Assembly: GCF_007748095.1 (NCBI RefSeq)
Contig: NZ_CP036287.1
Location: 5,022,001 to 5,086,000 of the forward strand
Reading direction: 5' to 3'
Source: Engelhardtia mirabilis
Lineage (GTDB): Bacteria; Planctomycetota; UBA1135; GCA-002686595
Length of the DNA: 64,000 bases
Shown here: one piece after another, positions 52,424 to 64,000 of the stretch
Position numbering within the stretch: position 1 is the stretch's first letter
Layout: each line of letters starts with the position of its first letter
Program-made: the position numbers and the translations under genes
Notes under the pieces: generated by a model
Database searches by the model: none
Told to the model about the DNA's origin: nothing
The model's input: only the letters and a program-made list of their open reading frames with translations

Positions 52424-52813
52424 CGAGAATCGATCCTCCTTTGGGCCGAGCAGGCACTGGTGGGTGGGATAGCCCGACGCCGGGCTTGGCCCCCCTATTG
52501 TGTCGAGAACAGCTCCGGGCGGGGCCGGCCAGCACACCTTGGACTCCGAGGGGTGATTCGACCTAAGAACGTGGAAAGGCCGCTGAGTCGGCCAGCGATC
52601 TCGGCCTTTCTTGCCCGATCGCCTGCCCGATCTCAACGGAGCATCGAGCGGGACGACCGTCGGCCGCTCCTGGCTCCACGGAATGGGCGCTACCACCGAG
52701 CCGAGACCGCGGGGCCTCCGGTGAAATCTCGCCTTCGGTGGCCCGAGGGACGGTGGAAGTGCGTTCGGGGGGATGCTCGAACGTCGGCCTCTGCCGGGCC
52801 CCGTCGCAATCCA
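52424..52813. other. Divergent control region of the sigma operon and the TAXI gene
   Basis: 390 bases with outward genes on both sides and no supported coding sequence. It should hold promoters for the sigma operon (minus) and the TAXI receptor (plus). No obvious ECF -35/-10 pair could be fixed by eye. Confidence 0.5.
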
Positions 52814-54346
52814 ATGAGACAGATCATCATCCTGCTCGCCTCCCTGGTCGCCTGCTTCCTCTTTCTGCGCTACCTGCAGCGTGAGGCCGACAAGCATCGA
52901 CTTGCCACGGATGGCCACGCTGAGAACGATGACCCGTCCGGCTCGCAGGCCGCCCAGTGGACCGGTCCTGAGGAGCCTGCAGCTGCCCTCGAGGCAGACC
53001 CATCCGTGGTCCCCCCGGTGGCGAGGCCCGTCGTGGCGAGCCGTGCGAAGTCATGGGCGAGGTCCGAGCCGAGGAAGTGGACTGCGGGACCGCGGTCCCG
53101 GCGTGCATTGGATGGTCTGGCCGCTCTACTCATCGTGGTCTCCACGGCACTCGTCGCGACCACGATCGATCGCGTCGAGGTACAGCCCCTGAGACTCGCC
53201 GTGCCGCTCGGCGGCGAGTACCGCGTCTTCATGGACGCGCTAAAGGGCTTCCTCAATCGCGAAGGCTCCCCCTCCGACTTCCGCGTGGCGACCGAGGTCC
53301 GCGAGAGCCAGGGCTCGGTGGACACCTTCAAGCAGATTGGTACCGGCGTCGCCGATCTCGGCGTCGTGCAATCGAACACTGGCCTCGCGTCGCGCCAGGT
53401 CCGCGCGATTTCGCATGTATTCCCCGAGTACTTGATCTGCCTGAGCCGGTCGGACCACCCGATCGACCTGGTCGGGTGGGGCTGCGGTGGTCCAGCTTGC
53501 CCGAATGATCCAGCGACCACGCTCGGGAGAGGCAGACCCGTTCGAGTCGGCTGCTTCGGACCTGGCAGTCAAACCTATGAGGACGTACAGATCATTCTCG
53601 ATCTCTACGGACTTGTGCGCGCAAGAGACTACGTCATCGTCGCCCTCGATTACGCCAGCGCCATCGACGCACTACTGATCGATCGGATCGACCTGGCGAT
53701 GTTCATCGTGAGCAAGGAGAACTCCGTGCTCAGGCGGGTTCTAGGCGATCCGGCTATCGGCATCTCTGCGAATGTGATCGGACACCTCGACGCGCTCCTG
53801 GGCCGCCTCTCCGGCTACTCGCCCGCGGAGATCGCGCCCGGTCACTTCGGTCCCCACTCCAAGTCGATCTCGACCATCTCGACCAACGCCACCTTGGTTT
53901 GCGCGGCGAGTCTGGAGGATCGAATCGTCGCGGCGCTGACCACCGACCTCGTAGAGAACTCCAACGAGCTCGCCGACTGGTACTCGGGATCCAAGATCTC
54001 GGAGCCATCTGCCGATACGAAGATCCCGACCCATCCCGGGGCCCAGCGGGTCTATGGCCGGAACGACCCCGGGTTCATCGAGCGACACCTCGGCCCCTTG
54101 CAGCTCCTCGCCGCTGCGGTCTCCGCGCTCTTGGCAGTGGTCTCACTTGTTGTCGGACACCGCAGTCCGGCAGCCGACCCTGCGGCGGGGACAGCTCAGA
54201 ACGGCCACAGGACCTTGATTCCCGCTCCGAGGCGTGAAGAGCGGCGGGGGCCGGCGAGCAGGGCTGGGACCTCTGATGGAAACGAGGGCGAGGGTGACGC
54301 CGGCCGAGAGGTCCACGACGTCGGCGCTCGCCCGCCAGGTCCCTGA
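52814..54346 (+). CDS. Membrane-anchored TAXI-type (TRAP-associated) solute receptor
   Basis: The start at 52814 (MRQIIILLASLVACFLFLRY) gives 510 residues; the longer frame crosses the control region. An N-terminal helix is followed by a charged Pro-rich linker, a second helix (LDGLAALLIVVSTALVATTI, about residues 99-118) and a TAXI-type ligand-binding domain. The domain contains LRLAVPLGGEYRVFMDALKG, GTGVADLGVVQSNTGLAS and DYASAIDALLIDRIDLAMFI. A third hydrophobic segment (LLAAAVSALLAVVSLVVG) and a long disordered tail close it. No TRAP membrane permease is adjacent, so it may be a sensor rather than a transporter part. It is divergent from the sigma operon. Confidence 0.82.
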   Translation: MRQIIILLASLVACFLFLRYLQREADKHRLATDGHAENDDPSGSQAAQWTGPEEPAAALEADPSVVPPVARPVVASRAKSWARSEPRKWTAGPRSRRALDGLAALLIVVSTALVATTIDRVEVQPLRLAVPLGGEYRVFMDALKGFLNREGSPSDFRVATEVRESQGSVDTFKQIGTGVADLGVVQSNTGLASRQVRAISHVFPEYLICLSRSDHPIDLVGWGCGGPACPNDPATTLGRGRPVRVGCFGPGSQTYEDVQIILDLYGLVRARDYVIVALDYASAIDALLIDRIDLAMFIVSKENSVLRRVLGDPAIGISANVIGHLDALLGRLSGYSPAEIAPGHFGPHSKSISTISTNATLVCAASLEDRIVAALTTDLVENSNELADWYSGSKISEPSADTKIPTHPGAQRVYGRNDPGFIERHLGPLQLLAAAVSALLAVVSLVVGHRSPAADPAAGTAQNGHRTLIPAPRREERRGPASRAGTSDGNEGEGDAGREVHDVGARPPGP

Positions 54347-54355
54347 GGCACTGGC

Positions 54356-54657
54356 GTGCAGCCGAAGCAGTGGCGGCCGGTGACGATGCGGCGCTGGGCG
54401 AGGGTGGTGAGGGAGTCCCCGGCCAGGTCCAGGTCATCGATGTGCTGCGGCGCGCCGTGGGCCATTGTCAGCTCGAGCATCTGGTTGAGGTCGCAGTCGA
54501 ACAGGCGGCCGTCCCAGCCGACCGAGAGGGTCGTGCGGCACATGACCCCGGCGGCGGCGGTGGGGTTGAAGGCGTCGACGAGGCGCTGCAAGTACGCCTC
54601 GATGTTGCCGCTGCGCTCGAGCCACTGCAGGTAGCGCGACTTGGGCATGTTCGTGAG
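54356..54657 (-). pseudogene. Truncated copy of the arsS C-terminal region
   Basis: The minus strand encodes LTNMPKSRYLQWLERSGNIE, then AYLQRLVDAFNPTAAAGVMC and further up to GRHCFGC, nearly identical to the C-terminal third of ArsS at 55823-56902. The copy stops after the HCFGC motif, where ArsS continues TAGAGSSCGG, and has no radical SAM core (no CxxxCxxC). It begins ten bases after the TAXI stop codon. It is almost certainly non-functional, a by-product of duplication and deletion, or a mark of rearrangement in this stretch. Confidence 0.85.
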
Positions 54658-55003
54658 CGCCTGGATCGGTCAGTCGCGGAGCTTGCCACGTCAGTCCTTC
54701 CGTCGCACGGCAGGTGCCGACCGAGGGGAGGTCACGCGCGGCGTCCGCGCCACCGAGTCGACCTGACCACCACGCTCAACCGAGTCGCGCGCCCTTGGCT
54801 TCCGGAAACGCCAGGTCGCCAAGCGAACCTCGTTCCTCGGATCGAGCGCGGCCGACTGCGCGATCCGAGAGGCCTCAGGTTGACCGCTCGAGCGAGCCCG
54901 GCGACAACGTCCATCGACGACCGTATGCTCCCGCCTCCCCGGCGGCGATTGCGCCGTCCGCGCGGCATTCTGCCAACGACACCGCCAGAACGAGGACATC
55001 TCC
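54658..55003. other. Intergenic region, no gene seen
   Basis: 346 bases between the arsS fragment and the alpha/beta hydrolase. No homology to further parts of arsS was noticed beyond the duplicated block. It probably holds the promoter of the hydrolase. Confidence 0.4.
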
Positions 55004-55786
55004 ATGTCGACCGTGAACCTCGCCGACGTCAACGGCCAGCGCATCGCCTACAGCGTGCATGGCGATGGGAAGTCACTCGTTCTGTTGCACGGCGGCATCA
55101 ACCCCGACAGCTTCGGGGGCAACCTGGCGGAGTTGGCCAAGAGTCGGCGGGTGGTCGCGGTCCATCTCCGGGGGCACGGGCACACTCCGGACGGCGACCG
55201 ACCGCTGCGCACCGATGCGATGGGCGACGACGTCGCGGCGCTGATCGAGCACCTGGGCCTCGGCCGGGCCGACGTCATGGGCTACTCGCTGGGCGCCAGC
55301 GTCGCGTTGCAGACCGCCATACGTCATCCGGAGGTGGTCGACCGGCTCGTGCTCGTCGCGGCGCGGATGAGGCACGACGGGGCCTTCCCGGAGGTCTTGG
55401 CTGCCTTCGACCAGCTCGAGGGCAACGCGCAGGTGTACGGCGGCGGCGTGGCGGCCTCGCCCCTGGGGCAGGCCTATCCCGAGGTCGACTGGGAGGGCCT
55501 CTTCAAGAAGCTCGGGGAGATGACCAAGCGCCCCTTCGATTGGACCGCCGACGTCGCCAAGCTTCAGGCCGCCACCTTGCTGGTCTTCGCCGACGCCGAC
55601 TGCATGCGGCCCGAGCACATGGTCGAGTTCTGGAAGGCCCTCGGAGGCGGCCAACGCGATGCCGGGCTCGATGGCTCGCTGCGACCCGCGAGCCAGCTCG
55701 CGATCGTCCCGGGCGCGACCCACTACTCCCTCGCCCTCGACCCGCTGCTGCCCCAGGTCGTCGAGCGCTTCCTCGGGACCGACTGA
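55004..55786 (+). CDS. Alpha/beta-fold hydrolase
   Basis: The product has 260 residues, opening MSTVNLADVNGQRIAYSVHG. Typical order: oxyanion loop LVLLHGGINPDSFG, nucleophile elbow VMGYSLGASVAL (G-x-S-x-G), acid candidate in LLVFADADCMRPEHM, and the catalytic His in PGATHYSLALDP. The cap region (FDQLEGNAQVYGGGVAASP) differs from known esterases, so the substrate is unknown. It lies between the arsS fragment and arsS and is transcribed opposite to both. Confidence 0.9.
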   Translation: MSTVNLADVNGQRIAYSVHGDGKSLVLLHGGINPDSFGGNLAELAKSRRVVAVHLRGHGHTPDGDRPLRTDAMGDDVAALIEHLGLGRADVMGYSLGASVALQTAIRHPEVVDRLVLVAARMRHDGAFPEVLAAFDQLEGNAQVYGGGVAASPLGQAYPEVDWEGLFKKLGEMTKRPFDWTADVAKLQAATLLVFADADCMRPEHMVEFWKALGGGQRDAGLDGSLRPASQLAIVPGATHYSLALDPLLPQVVERFLGTD

Positions 55787-55822
55787 GGGGCCACGGACCT
55801 GCGCGCTCCCGCTCGAAGGGCG

Positions 55823-56902
<1,080 letters not shown>

Positions 56903-56911
56903 GGCGTGGGC

Positions 56912-57244
56912 TCAGCCCATCCCCAGCTTGTCCGCGAACTTCTTCATCTGCACGCCGTGCACCAGCGCCGCGCCGCCCTTGATGGCCGCCGCCACGTGGA
57001 CCGCCTCCATCTGCTGCTCGGCGTCGCAGCCCTTCTCGAGGGTGTCCTTGGCATAGGCCTCGATGCAGTAGGGGCACTGCACCGCGTGGGCCACGGCCAG
57101 GGCGATCAGGGACTTCTCGCGGGCGGTCAGGGCGCCGTCCTCGAAGACGGCCCCGTACCAGTCGAAGAAGCGCTTGCCGAGCTCCGGCGCGTCGTCGGCG
57201 ATGGACGGGAAGCGTGCGAGGTCGCCGGCTTCGTAGTGGCTCAT
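56912..57244 (-). CDS. AhpD-like (carboxymuconolactone decarboxylase family) arsenosugar-associated protein
   Basis: The start at 57244 (MSHYEAGDLARFPSIADDAP) gives 110 residues. The peroxidase-like CxxC lies at residues 57-60 in AHAVQCPYCIEAYAKDTLEK, the AhpD-type active-site arrangement. The family is found next to arsS and is annotated as arsenosugar biosynthesis-associated peroxidase-like; some members of this pair are selenoproteins, but here both active-site residues are cysteine codons. It probably handles a redox or thiol step in arsenic detoxification. Operon with arsS. Confidence 0.85.
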   Translation of the reverse strand: MSHYEAGDLARFPSIADDAPELGKRFFDWYGAVFEDGALTAREKSLIALAVAHAVQCPYCIEAYAKDTLEKGCDAEQQMEAVHVAAAIKGGAALVHGVQMKKFADKLGMG

Positions 57245-57417
57245 GGGTTCGGGCACGCAGGGGGCTACGGGGCCTGGGATGGCCCGTGACGGTCGCGAGG
57301 GGCGACACGAGGGGCTCGGGCGGGCCCCACAGGCTGCCCGCTGCGGAGCGGATTCGGTCCCAAGAATCGTGTCCGCGGGCTCAAGTCCGGGTCGGCTGCG
57401 GGCCGAGAAGGGAGCCG

Positions 57418-57573
57418 ATGCGTCGCCTTGCCCTGATCCTCGTCGCCGCCGCCCTGGCGAGCTGTGCCGCCCCCGGTGGTTTCGCCGAGGAGGACGTCTG
57501 CGTGGGGCCGCCGATGACCCTCGACGGCCCGCTGACGGGCTGGGTGGTCGTGGCAGCGCCGGACGCGGACTGA
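57418..57573 (+). CDS. Small lipoprotein
   Basis: The product has 51 residues, opening MRRLALILVAAALASCAAPG with a short lipoprotein signal (cysteine at residue 16), then an acidic segment GGFAEEDVCVGPPMTLDG and a hydrophobic end. A purine-rich GAGAAGGGAG stretch lies just upstream of the ATG. No family can be named. It ends 58 bases before the YifB gene and may be in its transcript. Confidence 0.6.
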   Translation: MRRLALILVAAALASCAAPGGFAEEDVCVGPPMTLDGPLTGWVVVAAPDAD

Positions 57574-57631
57574 GGGACGAGGTTTTGCGGGACAGGGTGT
57601 AACCCCGCCCTGGCCCGACCGTCCTTCGGGT

Positions 57632-59260
57632 GTGGAAACTGCCCGAGTCGTTGGAGCGTGCCTGCGCGGCGCGGATGCCGAGTTGGTCACGATCGAAGCC
57701 CGCTTCGACGCCGACTACGAGTTGGGGCGCACAGACGTGCGCGTGAGCGGCCTGCCGGACGCCGTCGTACGCGACGGGCGCGGGCGGTTGCTGTGCGCGC
57801 TCGGCGACGCGGGTCTGCACCCGGGGCCCGGGCACCTCTACCTGAACCTGGTCCCCGCCGGGCAGCGCAAGCCGGGTGACCTCCTGGACCTGCCCCTGGC
57901 CCTGGCAGCGGCAGCGGCGGCCGGGCACCTGGAGGCGGACCGCTTGAAGGGAGTGCTGCTCCTGGGCGAGCTCGGTATCGACGGGCGCCTGCATGACGTG
58001 CCAGGGGCGCTGGCGGCAGCGGAGGCGGCACGGCGTGCCGGGGTGCGGCGTGTGATCGCGCCCCCGCGCAGCGCGGCCGAGGCGGCGCACCTGCCCGACC
58101 TGACCGTGTTCGCCGCACGGGACCTCAGCGAGGCGGTGAGTGCCCTGTGGGCCGGGCCGGACCTCGCCCTGGCGTCGACGGAGGCGACCCTCCCACCGAC
58201 GCGACCGGAGCGCCTGGACCAGGTTCGGGGCCAGCCAGTGGCCAAACGGGCGGCGACGGTGGCCGCGGCGGGCGGGCATGGGCTGCTCTTGATCGGTCCG
58301 CCCGGGACGGGCAAGAGCCTGCTGTCGCGGGCGGCGCTCGAGCTGTTGCCACCACCGACCCTCGAAGAGCGCATCGAGATCACGCGAGTGCAGTCGGCCG
58401 CTGGCCTGTGGCCCGGTGGACTGGCCCGCAGCCGCCCCTTTCGCGCGCCCCACCACACCGTCAGCTACGCGGGGCTGGTAGGCGGCGGGTCGCCGCCGCG
58501 CGCCGGCGAGATCACCATGGCCCACGGGGGTCTGCTGTTCCTGGACGAGTTGGGCGAGTTCAAGCGCGAGAGCCTCGAGGCCCTGCGCCAGCCCCTCGAG
58601 GAGGGCCGCGTGCGAGTCAGCCGCGCGAGCGAGCGGGTGGACCTGCCGGCGCGTTTCCAGCTGGTGGCGGCCATGAACCCCTGCCCCTGCGGCTACCTGG
58701 GTCACCCGACCGTGTCCTGCCGCGACACGCCGAACTCGGTGCGGCGCTATCGCGAGCGGCTGTCGGGTCCGCTGCTGGATCGGATCGAGCTGCGCGTCGA
58801 GTTGGAGAGCCCCGACCTGGAGACCCTCGCGCCGATGGCCACCGCTGCGCCGACGGGCGGCGCGCGGAATCACCCTGCTGGCGCGGGGGCCCGCGGTGGG
58901 GTCCAGGCCGTGGCGGAGGCGACCGGCACGGACCTGACCGAAGACCCGAGCTCCGGCGCATCCCTCGCGCGAGCGGTGGAACGAGCCCGGGTCGTTGCGA
59001 TCGCGCGCCAGGGTGGGCGCATCAACAGCGCGCTCCAGGCGGATGACCTCGATCGGGTGGCCGAACTCGACGCCGAGAGCCGCGCTCTGCTGGAGAGCGC
59101 AGCTCGATCGCGTGGCCTGTCCGCCCGCGCCGTGCAGGGGCTCCGGCGGGTGGCGCGGACCATCGCCGATCTCGAGTCGGTCCAGCAGTCCCGGGACGAG
59201 ACGCCCGTCGGCGCCCGCCACCTCGCTGAAGCCATGGCCCTGCGCGCGCCGATCTTCTGA
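57632..59260 (+). CDS. YifB/ComM-family magnesium-chelatase-like AAA+ ATPase
   Basis: GTG 57632 gives 542 residues. The N-terminal subdomain carries TDVRVSGLPDAVVRDGRGRL, the family's hallmark near the start; the AAA+ Walker A is LLIGPPGTGKSLLS (residues 222-229); Walker B is GGLLFLDELGEFKRESLEAL; the C-terminal domain has the Cys motif NPCPCGYLGHPTVSCRDTP and VARTIADLESVQ. ComM is a branch-migration helicase involved in natural transformation; other family members have broader roles. The C-terminal half contains a slightly Ala/Gly-rich insertion. Confidence 0.92.
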   Translation: METARVVGACLRGADAELVTIEARFDADYELGRTDVRVSGLPDAVVRDGRGRLLCALGDAGLHPGPGHLYLNLVPAGQRKPGDLLDLPLALAAAAAAGHLEADRLKGVLLLGELGIDGRLHDVPGALAAAEAARRAGVRRVIAPPRSAAEAAHLPDLTVFAARDLSEAVSALWAGPDLALASTEATLPPTRPERLDQVRGQPVAKRAATVAAAGGHGLLLIGPPGTGKSLLSRAALELLPPPTLEERIEITRVQSAAGLWPGGLARSRPFRAPHHTVSYAGLVGGGSPPRAGEITMAHGGLLFLDELGEFKRESLEALRQPLEEGRVRVSRASERVDLPARFQLVAAMNPCPCGYLGHPTVSCRDTPNSVRRYRERLSGPLLDRIELRVELESPDLETLAPMATAAPTGGARNHPAGAGARGGVQAVAEATGTDLTEDPSSGASLARAVERARVVAIARQGGRINSALQADDLDRVAELDAESRALLESAARSRGLSARAVQGLRRVARTIADLESVQQSRDETPVGARHLAEAMALRAPIF

Positions 59261-59409
59261 GGCCGCGGGTCCCGGAATTGCTGGCTTCTCGGGGATGCCG
59301 ACTCGTTGATGAACGGACCGCGCACGTGCAGGGTCGACGCTGGAGCCGCGCCGCGAGGAACCCGGCCTTGGCGAAGCGACGGTGCCCGGTCTCGACCCGC
59401 TCGGCCGAC

Positions 59410-60684
59410 CTACTCGTGTCGCAGGGCGTCGACCGGGTCCATGCGCGCTGCGCGCCAGGCCGGGTAGAGCCCGAAGACCACGCCGATCAGGGCCGAGATG
59501 GAGAAGGCCAGGGTCGGTGCCGCGGGCGTGATCACCGTGTGCATGCGCGCGAAGTGCTCGACGGCGACAGGGATCGCCAGGCCCACCACGACTCCCGCCG
59601 CGCCGCCGCCCACCGAGAGCACGACGGTCTCGACCAGGAACTGGGTCACGATGTGGTGCCGCTTGGCGCCCAGGGCTCTGCGGATGCCGATCTCGCGGGT
59701 GCGCTCGGTGACCGTGGCCAACATCACGTTCATGATGCCAATGCCACCCACCAGCAGACTGATGCCGGCGATCGACCCCAACACGATGTTGAAGATGCGC
59801 TTGGTCTCCTCGGCACGGGCCAGGAGCTCGAGGGGCACGACAACCTCGAAGTCGCCCTGCTTGTGGTAGCGCTCGAGCATGGCGCGGGCGGCGTCGGCGA
59901 CGACGCGCACGTTCTCGGGCACGTCGACGGCCACGACGATCTCGTGCAAGTCGACCTGCTCGCGATCCATGCTGCCGGCGCGCATCCGCACCTGCATGTC
60001 GCCGAAGCGCTGCACGCCCGTGCTGAGCGGCAGGTAGAGCTCGTCGGTGATCTCCTCGCCGGCCTTGGCCGCGTCATCGGCGAGGCGCACCCGGGGCGCG
60101 AGGATCCCGACCACGGTGAAGTACTCGCCGCCGATCTTGATCTGCTGACCCAGCGGCGACTCCATCGGGAACAGCTTGCGCGCCACCTCCGAGCCCACGA
60201 CGCAGACGTTGGCGGCCATGCGCTCGTCCAGCTCCGAGAGCCAGCGGCCCGAGACCAGCAGGCGACCGGTGACCTCGAGGTAGTTGGGCTTGGTAGCCAG
60301 CACGCGCGGGTCGGCCACGCGCGCGAGGTGACGCACCTCCTGGGAGAGCTCGCGCAGGGGCACGATCGTCTCGATGCCCGGGTAGGCGTCCTCGATCCGA
60401 TGCAGGTCCTCGAAGGTCAGGCCGTAGCTCGCGACGCGCACGCGCTGGCTGCCCTGGTTCGGGTCCTCGCGCGGCTTGACGCTGCGCAGGATGACGTTCT
60501 GGCTGCCCAGGGCCCGGATCTGGTCCTGGGCCTCGGCGCTGGCGCCCTCGCCGATGGCCAGCATGGCGATCACCGAGCTGGTGCCGAAGAGCACCCCGAG
60601 TGTGGTCAGCATCGAGCGCAGGCGGTGCAGCATGAGGCTGCGAACGCCCAAGACCACGGCGCGATAGAGCGTGCTTCTTCCCAT
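59410..60684 (-). CDS. MacB/FtsX-family ABC transporter permease
   Basis: The product has 424 residues. It opens with a membrane helix (RLRSMLTTLGVLFGTSSVIA), followed by a large extracytoplasmic domain (QIRALGSQNVILRSV to AMLERYHKQGDFEVV), then three helices in the C-terminal FtsX domain, including GIMNVMLATVTERTREIGIRR and ALGAKRHHIVTQFLVETVVL. The order helix, periplasmic domain and three helices is the MacB permease topology. It lies 20 bases after the ATPase gene on the same strand. The ATPase is a separate protein, unlike fused MacB. Confidence 0.92.
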   Translation of the reverse strand: MGRSTLYRAVVLGVRSLMLHRLRSMLTTLGVLFGTSSVIAMLAIGEGASAEAQDQIRALGSQNVILRSVKPREDPNQGSQRVRVASYGLTFEDLHRIEDAYPGIETIVPLRELSQEVRHLARVADPRVLATKPNYLEVTGRLLVSGRWLSELDERMAANVCVVGSEVARKLFPMESPLGQQIKIGGEYFTVVGILAPRVRLADDAAKAGEEITDELYLPLSTGVQRFGDMQVRMRAGSMDREQVDLHEIVVAVDVPENVRVVADAARAMLERYHKQGDFEVVVPLELLARAEETKRIFNIVLGSIAGISLLVGGIGIMNVMLATVTERTREIGIRRALGAKRHHIVTQFLVETVVLSVGGGAAGVVVGLAIPVAVEHFARMHTVITPAAPTLAFSISALIGVVFGLYPAWRAARMDPVDALRHE

Positions 60685-60703
60685 GGCGATGCCTGGCCCG
60701 CGG

Positions 60704-61422
60704 CTAGCGGATCTCTTCCTCGATGTAGCCGTCCTTGAGCTTCAGCAGGTGCTGAGCGCGGCCACCGACATCGGGCTCGTGGGTCACGAGCAGGATCGTC
60801 TTGCCCTCGGCGTGCAGTTCGTCGAACAGTTCGAGAATCTCGTCCGCGGTCTGGCTGTCCAGGTTACCGGTGGCCTCGTCGGCCAGAATCAGAGCGGGGT
60901 TGTTGATCAGGGCCCGGGCGATGGCGACGCGCTGCTGCTGGCCGCCCGAGAGCTCCTTGGGCCGGTGGGTCAGCCGCGAGCCCAGCCCGACCCGCTCGGC
61001 CAACATGCGCGCGCGCTCCTCGCCGTCCGCCGGCGGCCGGTCCTGGTACAGCAGCGGGACCATGATGTTCTCGAGCACGTCGAGCTGCGCGATCAGGTTG
61101 TAGCTCTGGAAGACGAAACCCAGCTCCTTGCTGCGCAGCTCGGAGAGCTCGTCGTCGTCGAGTTCCGAGATGCGCGTGCCGCGCACCAGGTAGTCGCCCG
61201 ACGTGGGCCGATCGAGGCAGCCCAGGATGTTCAGCAGGGTCGACTTACCACTGCCGGAGCTGCCCATGATCGCCCAGTACTCCCCCGCCCGGAAGTCGAA
61301 CGAGAAGCCGTCCAGGGCGCGCACTTCGTTCGGGCCGGGGTTGTAGACACGGCTGACGTTCTGGAGCGAAGCAACCGAGTCGGCCAAGCCCGCAGCGGCC
61401 GGCACCTGTGATGCGACGGTAC

Positions 61423-61426
<4 letters not shown>
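60704..61426 (-). CDS. MacB-type ABC transporter ATPase
   Basis: GTG 61426 overlaps the stop of the adaptor gene (GTGA) and gives 240 residues. Walker A GSSGSGKST (55-63), Q-loop GFVFQSYNLI, signature LSGGQQQRVAIARALI, Walker B LILADEATGNLDS and the H-loop LLVTHEPDV are complete, with the MacB/LolD-type LDRPTSGDYL segment after Walker A. It powers the MacB-type permease encoded next. Confidence 0.95.
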
Positions 61427-63191
<1,765 letters not shown>

Positions 63192-63195
<4 letters not shown>

Positions 63196-64000
63196 TCGTC
63201 GTTCTCCGTCAGCGCTTCGAGCGCTTCGTCGTCGGGCCGCAGGGAGTCCTCGTCGACGACGAGTGCCTCGATGTCGCGGTACAGGGCCAGGGTGGCCAGG
63301 TGGTAGTCGACCAGGGCTCTGGTCAGGGCGTCGCGGGCGACGACCAGGTCGTCGCGGGCCTCGAGCAAGTCGCGCGTCTCCACGCGCCCGGCCTCGAAGT
63401 TGAGCGTGGTGCTGTCGACCCGGCGCTCGGCCAGGGCGACCGAGTTCTTCTGGATCTCATAGGCCTGCTTGCGGCTGACCAACTCCCGCAAACTCGCCCG
63501 CAGGGAGAGTTCGATCGAGATCGCCAGGTCCGCGGCCGATCGCTCGGCGGCCTGCAGCGAGACCAGGGCCCCGCGGTAGGAGTTGCGCTCGCTGAGGCGG
63601 TCGATGGGCAGGTCGAGGTCGAGGCCGACGGACCAGAAGAAGCCCTGCTTGTCGTAGGCCAGGGGCTGGCCCGGCTGGCTGGTGGCGTTGACGTCGATGT
63701 CCAGACCGAGGCTGCCGCGCAGGTCGTCGGCGGCGATCATCACGTCGCGCTCGGAATCTTGGATCCGATCGACGGCGTTGCGGTAGTCGAAGCGCCGCGT
63801 GAGGGCCAACTCGATCACCTCGTCGGCCGTGTGGCCCAGGTCTTCGATGCCGCTCTCGACCACACGTTCCAGCTCCGTGCGGTCCAGGGACAACTCGACC
63901 TCGAGCGGCAGCCCGAGGCGGTCCTTGAAGTTGTCGAGCAGCCCCTCGAGGGTCTGGCGCGAGTCGATCACGCTGGTCTCGGCGCGCAGGCGGTCCTGCC
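63192..64000 (-). CDS. TolC-like outer-membrane efflux protein (5' partial)
   Basis: The frame continues to the right edge without a stop; the GTG at 63971 is internal, and preceding codons read QDRLRAETS. About 268 residues are visible. Long helical segments (RNAVDRIQDSERDVMIAADD, YRGALVSLQAAERSAADLAI, LRELVSRKQAYEIQKNSVAL) and VETRDLLEARDDLVVARDAL with ALTRALVDYHLATLALYRDI are typical of TolC/OEP helices. Gene order TolC, adaptor, ATPase, permease with overlapping stops shows one complete tripartite efflux operon. Confidence 0.92.

Noticed and set aside
54196..54648. A 150-residue gene carrying ArsS-like sequence
   Set aside because: Only the C-terminal third of ArsS is present, without the radical SAM cluster, and the remaining part is antisense to the TAXI tail; called as a fragment.

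Overview
The window comes from a very G+C-rich bacterium, most likely a planctomycete. That inference rests on four features: many large secreted proteins (FG-GAP/VCBS, beta-helix, DNRLRE); an ECF sigma factor of the planctomycete type encoded directly upstream of a Ser/Thr kinase; a C-terminal domain shared by several unrelated secreted proteins; and start sites that mostly lack strong Shine-Dalgarno sequences. I saw no rRNA, tRNA, CRISPR array or transposase gene. No marker gene fixes the taxon.

Layout. 1-10.3 kb: cell-envelope and secreted proteins (beta-helix/PA14, beta-barrel, cupin, TPR/FG-GAP, beta-lactamase-fold hydrolase, FG-GAP). 10.4-17.5 kb: an addB-addA pair for double-strand-break repair. 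17.6-21.3 kb: a multi-pass membrane protein divergent from an animal-type haem peroxidase. 21.4-31.1 kb: a secreted gluzincin-like protease, a DUF1328-like peptide, trmB, a lipoprotein, a TPR protein, a GNAT acetyltransferase and a second HExxH secreted protein. 31.2-32.7 kb: a three-gene minus-strand run whose middle gene is a SelW-like selenoprotein with an in-frame UGA and a SECIS-like hairpin. 32.9-38.4 kb: a VCBS protein, a second GNAT, a class II photolyase, a secreted protein and a DMT-family protein. 38.6-42.7 kb: ATP-grasp, two tandem phytanoyl-CoA-dioxygenase-like enzymes and an SGNH hydrolase, tightly spaced. 43.1-46.7 kb: two more secreted proteins.

47.3-54.3 kb is the most system-like region. 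A minus-strand operon encodes an ECF sigma factor, a transmembrane Ser/Thr kinase with a C-terminal FGE-sulfatase (SUMF1-type) domain, an unknown 160-residue protein and a second animal-type haem peroxidase. It faces a divergently transcribed, membrane-anchored TAXI-type receptor. 54.3-57.2 kb holds the arsenosugar pair (radical SAM ArsS and an AhpD-like partner), a truncated second copy of the 3' part of arsS, and an alpha/beta hydrolase between the two copies. 57.4-59.3 kb: a small lipoprotein and a YifB/ComM-type AAA ATPase. 59.4-64.0 kb: a complete MacAB-TolC-like efflux operon on the minus strand, running off the right end.

The two leads I rate highest are the unannotated selenoprotein at 31817-32071 and the sigma/kinase-FGE/peroxidase/TAXI locus. 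The arsenosugar genes here carry cysteine at positions where some relatives use selenocysteine, so the organism appears to use selenium selectively.
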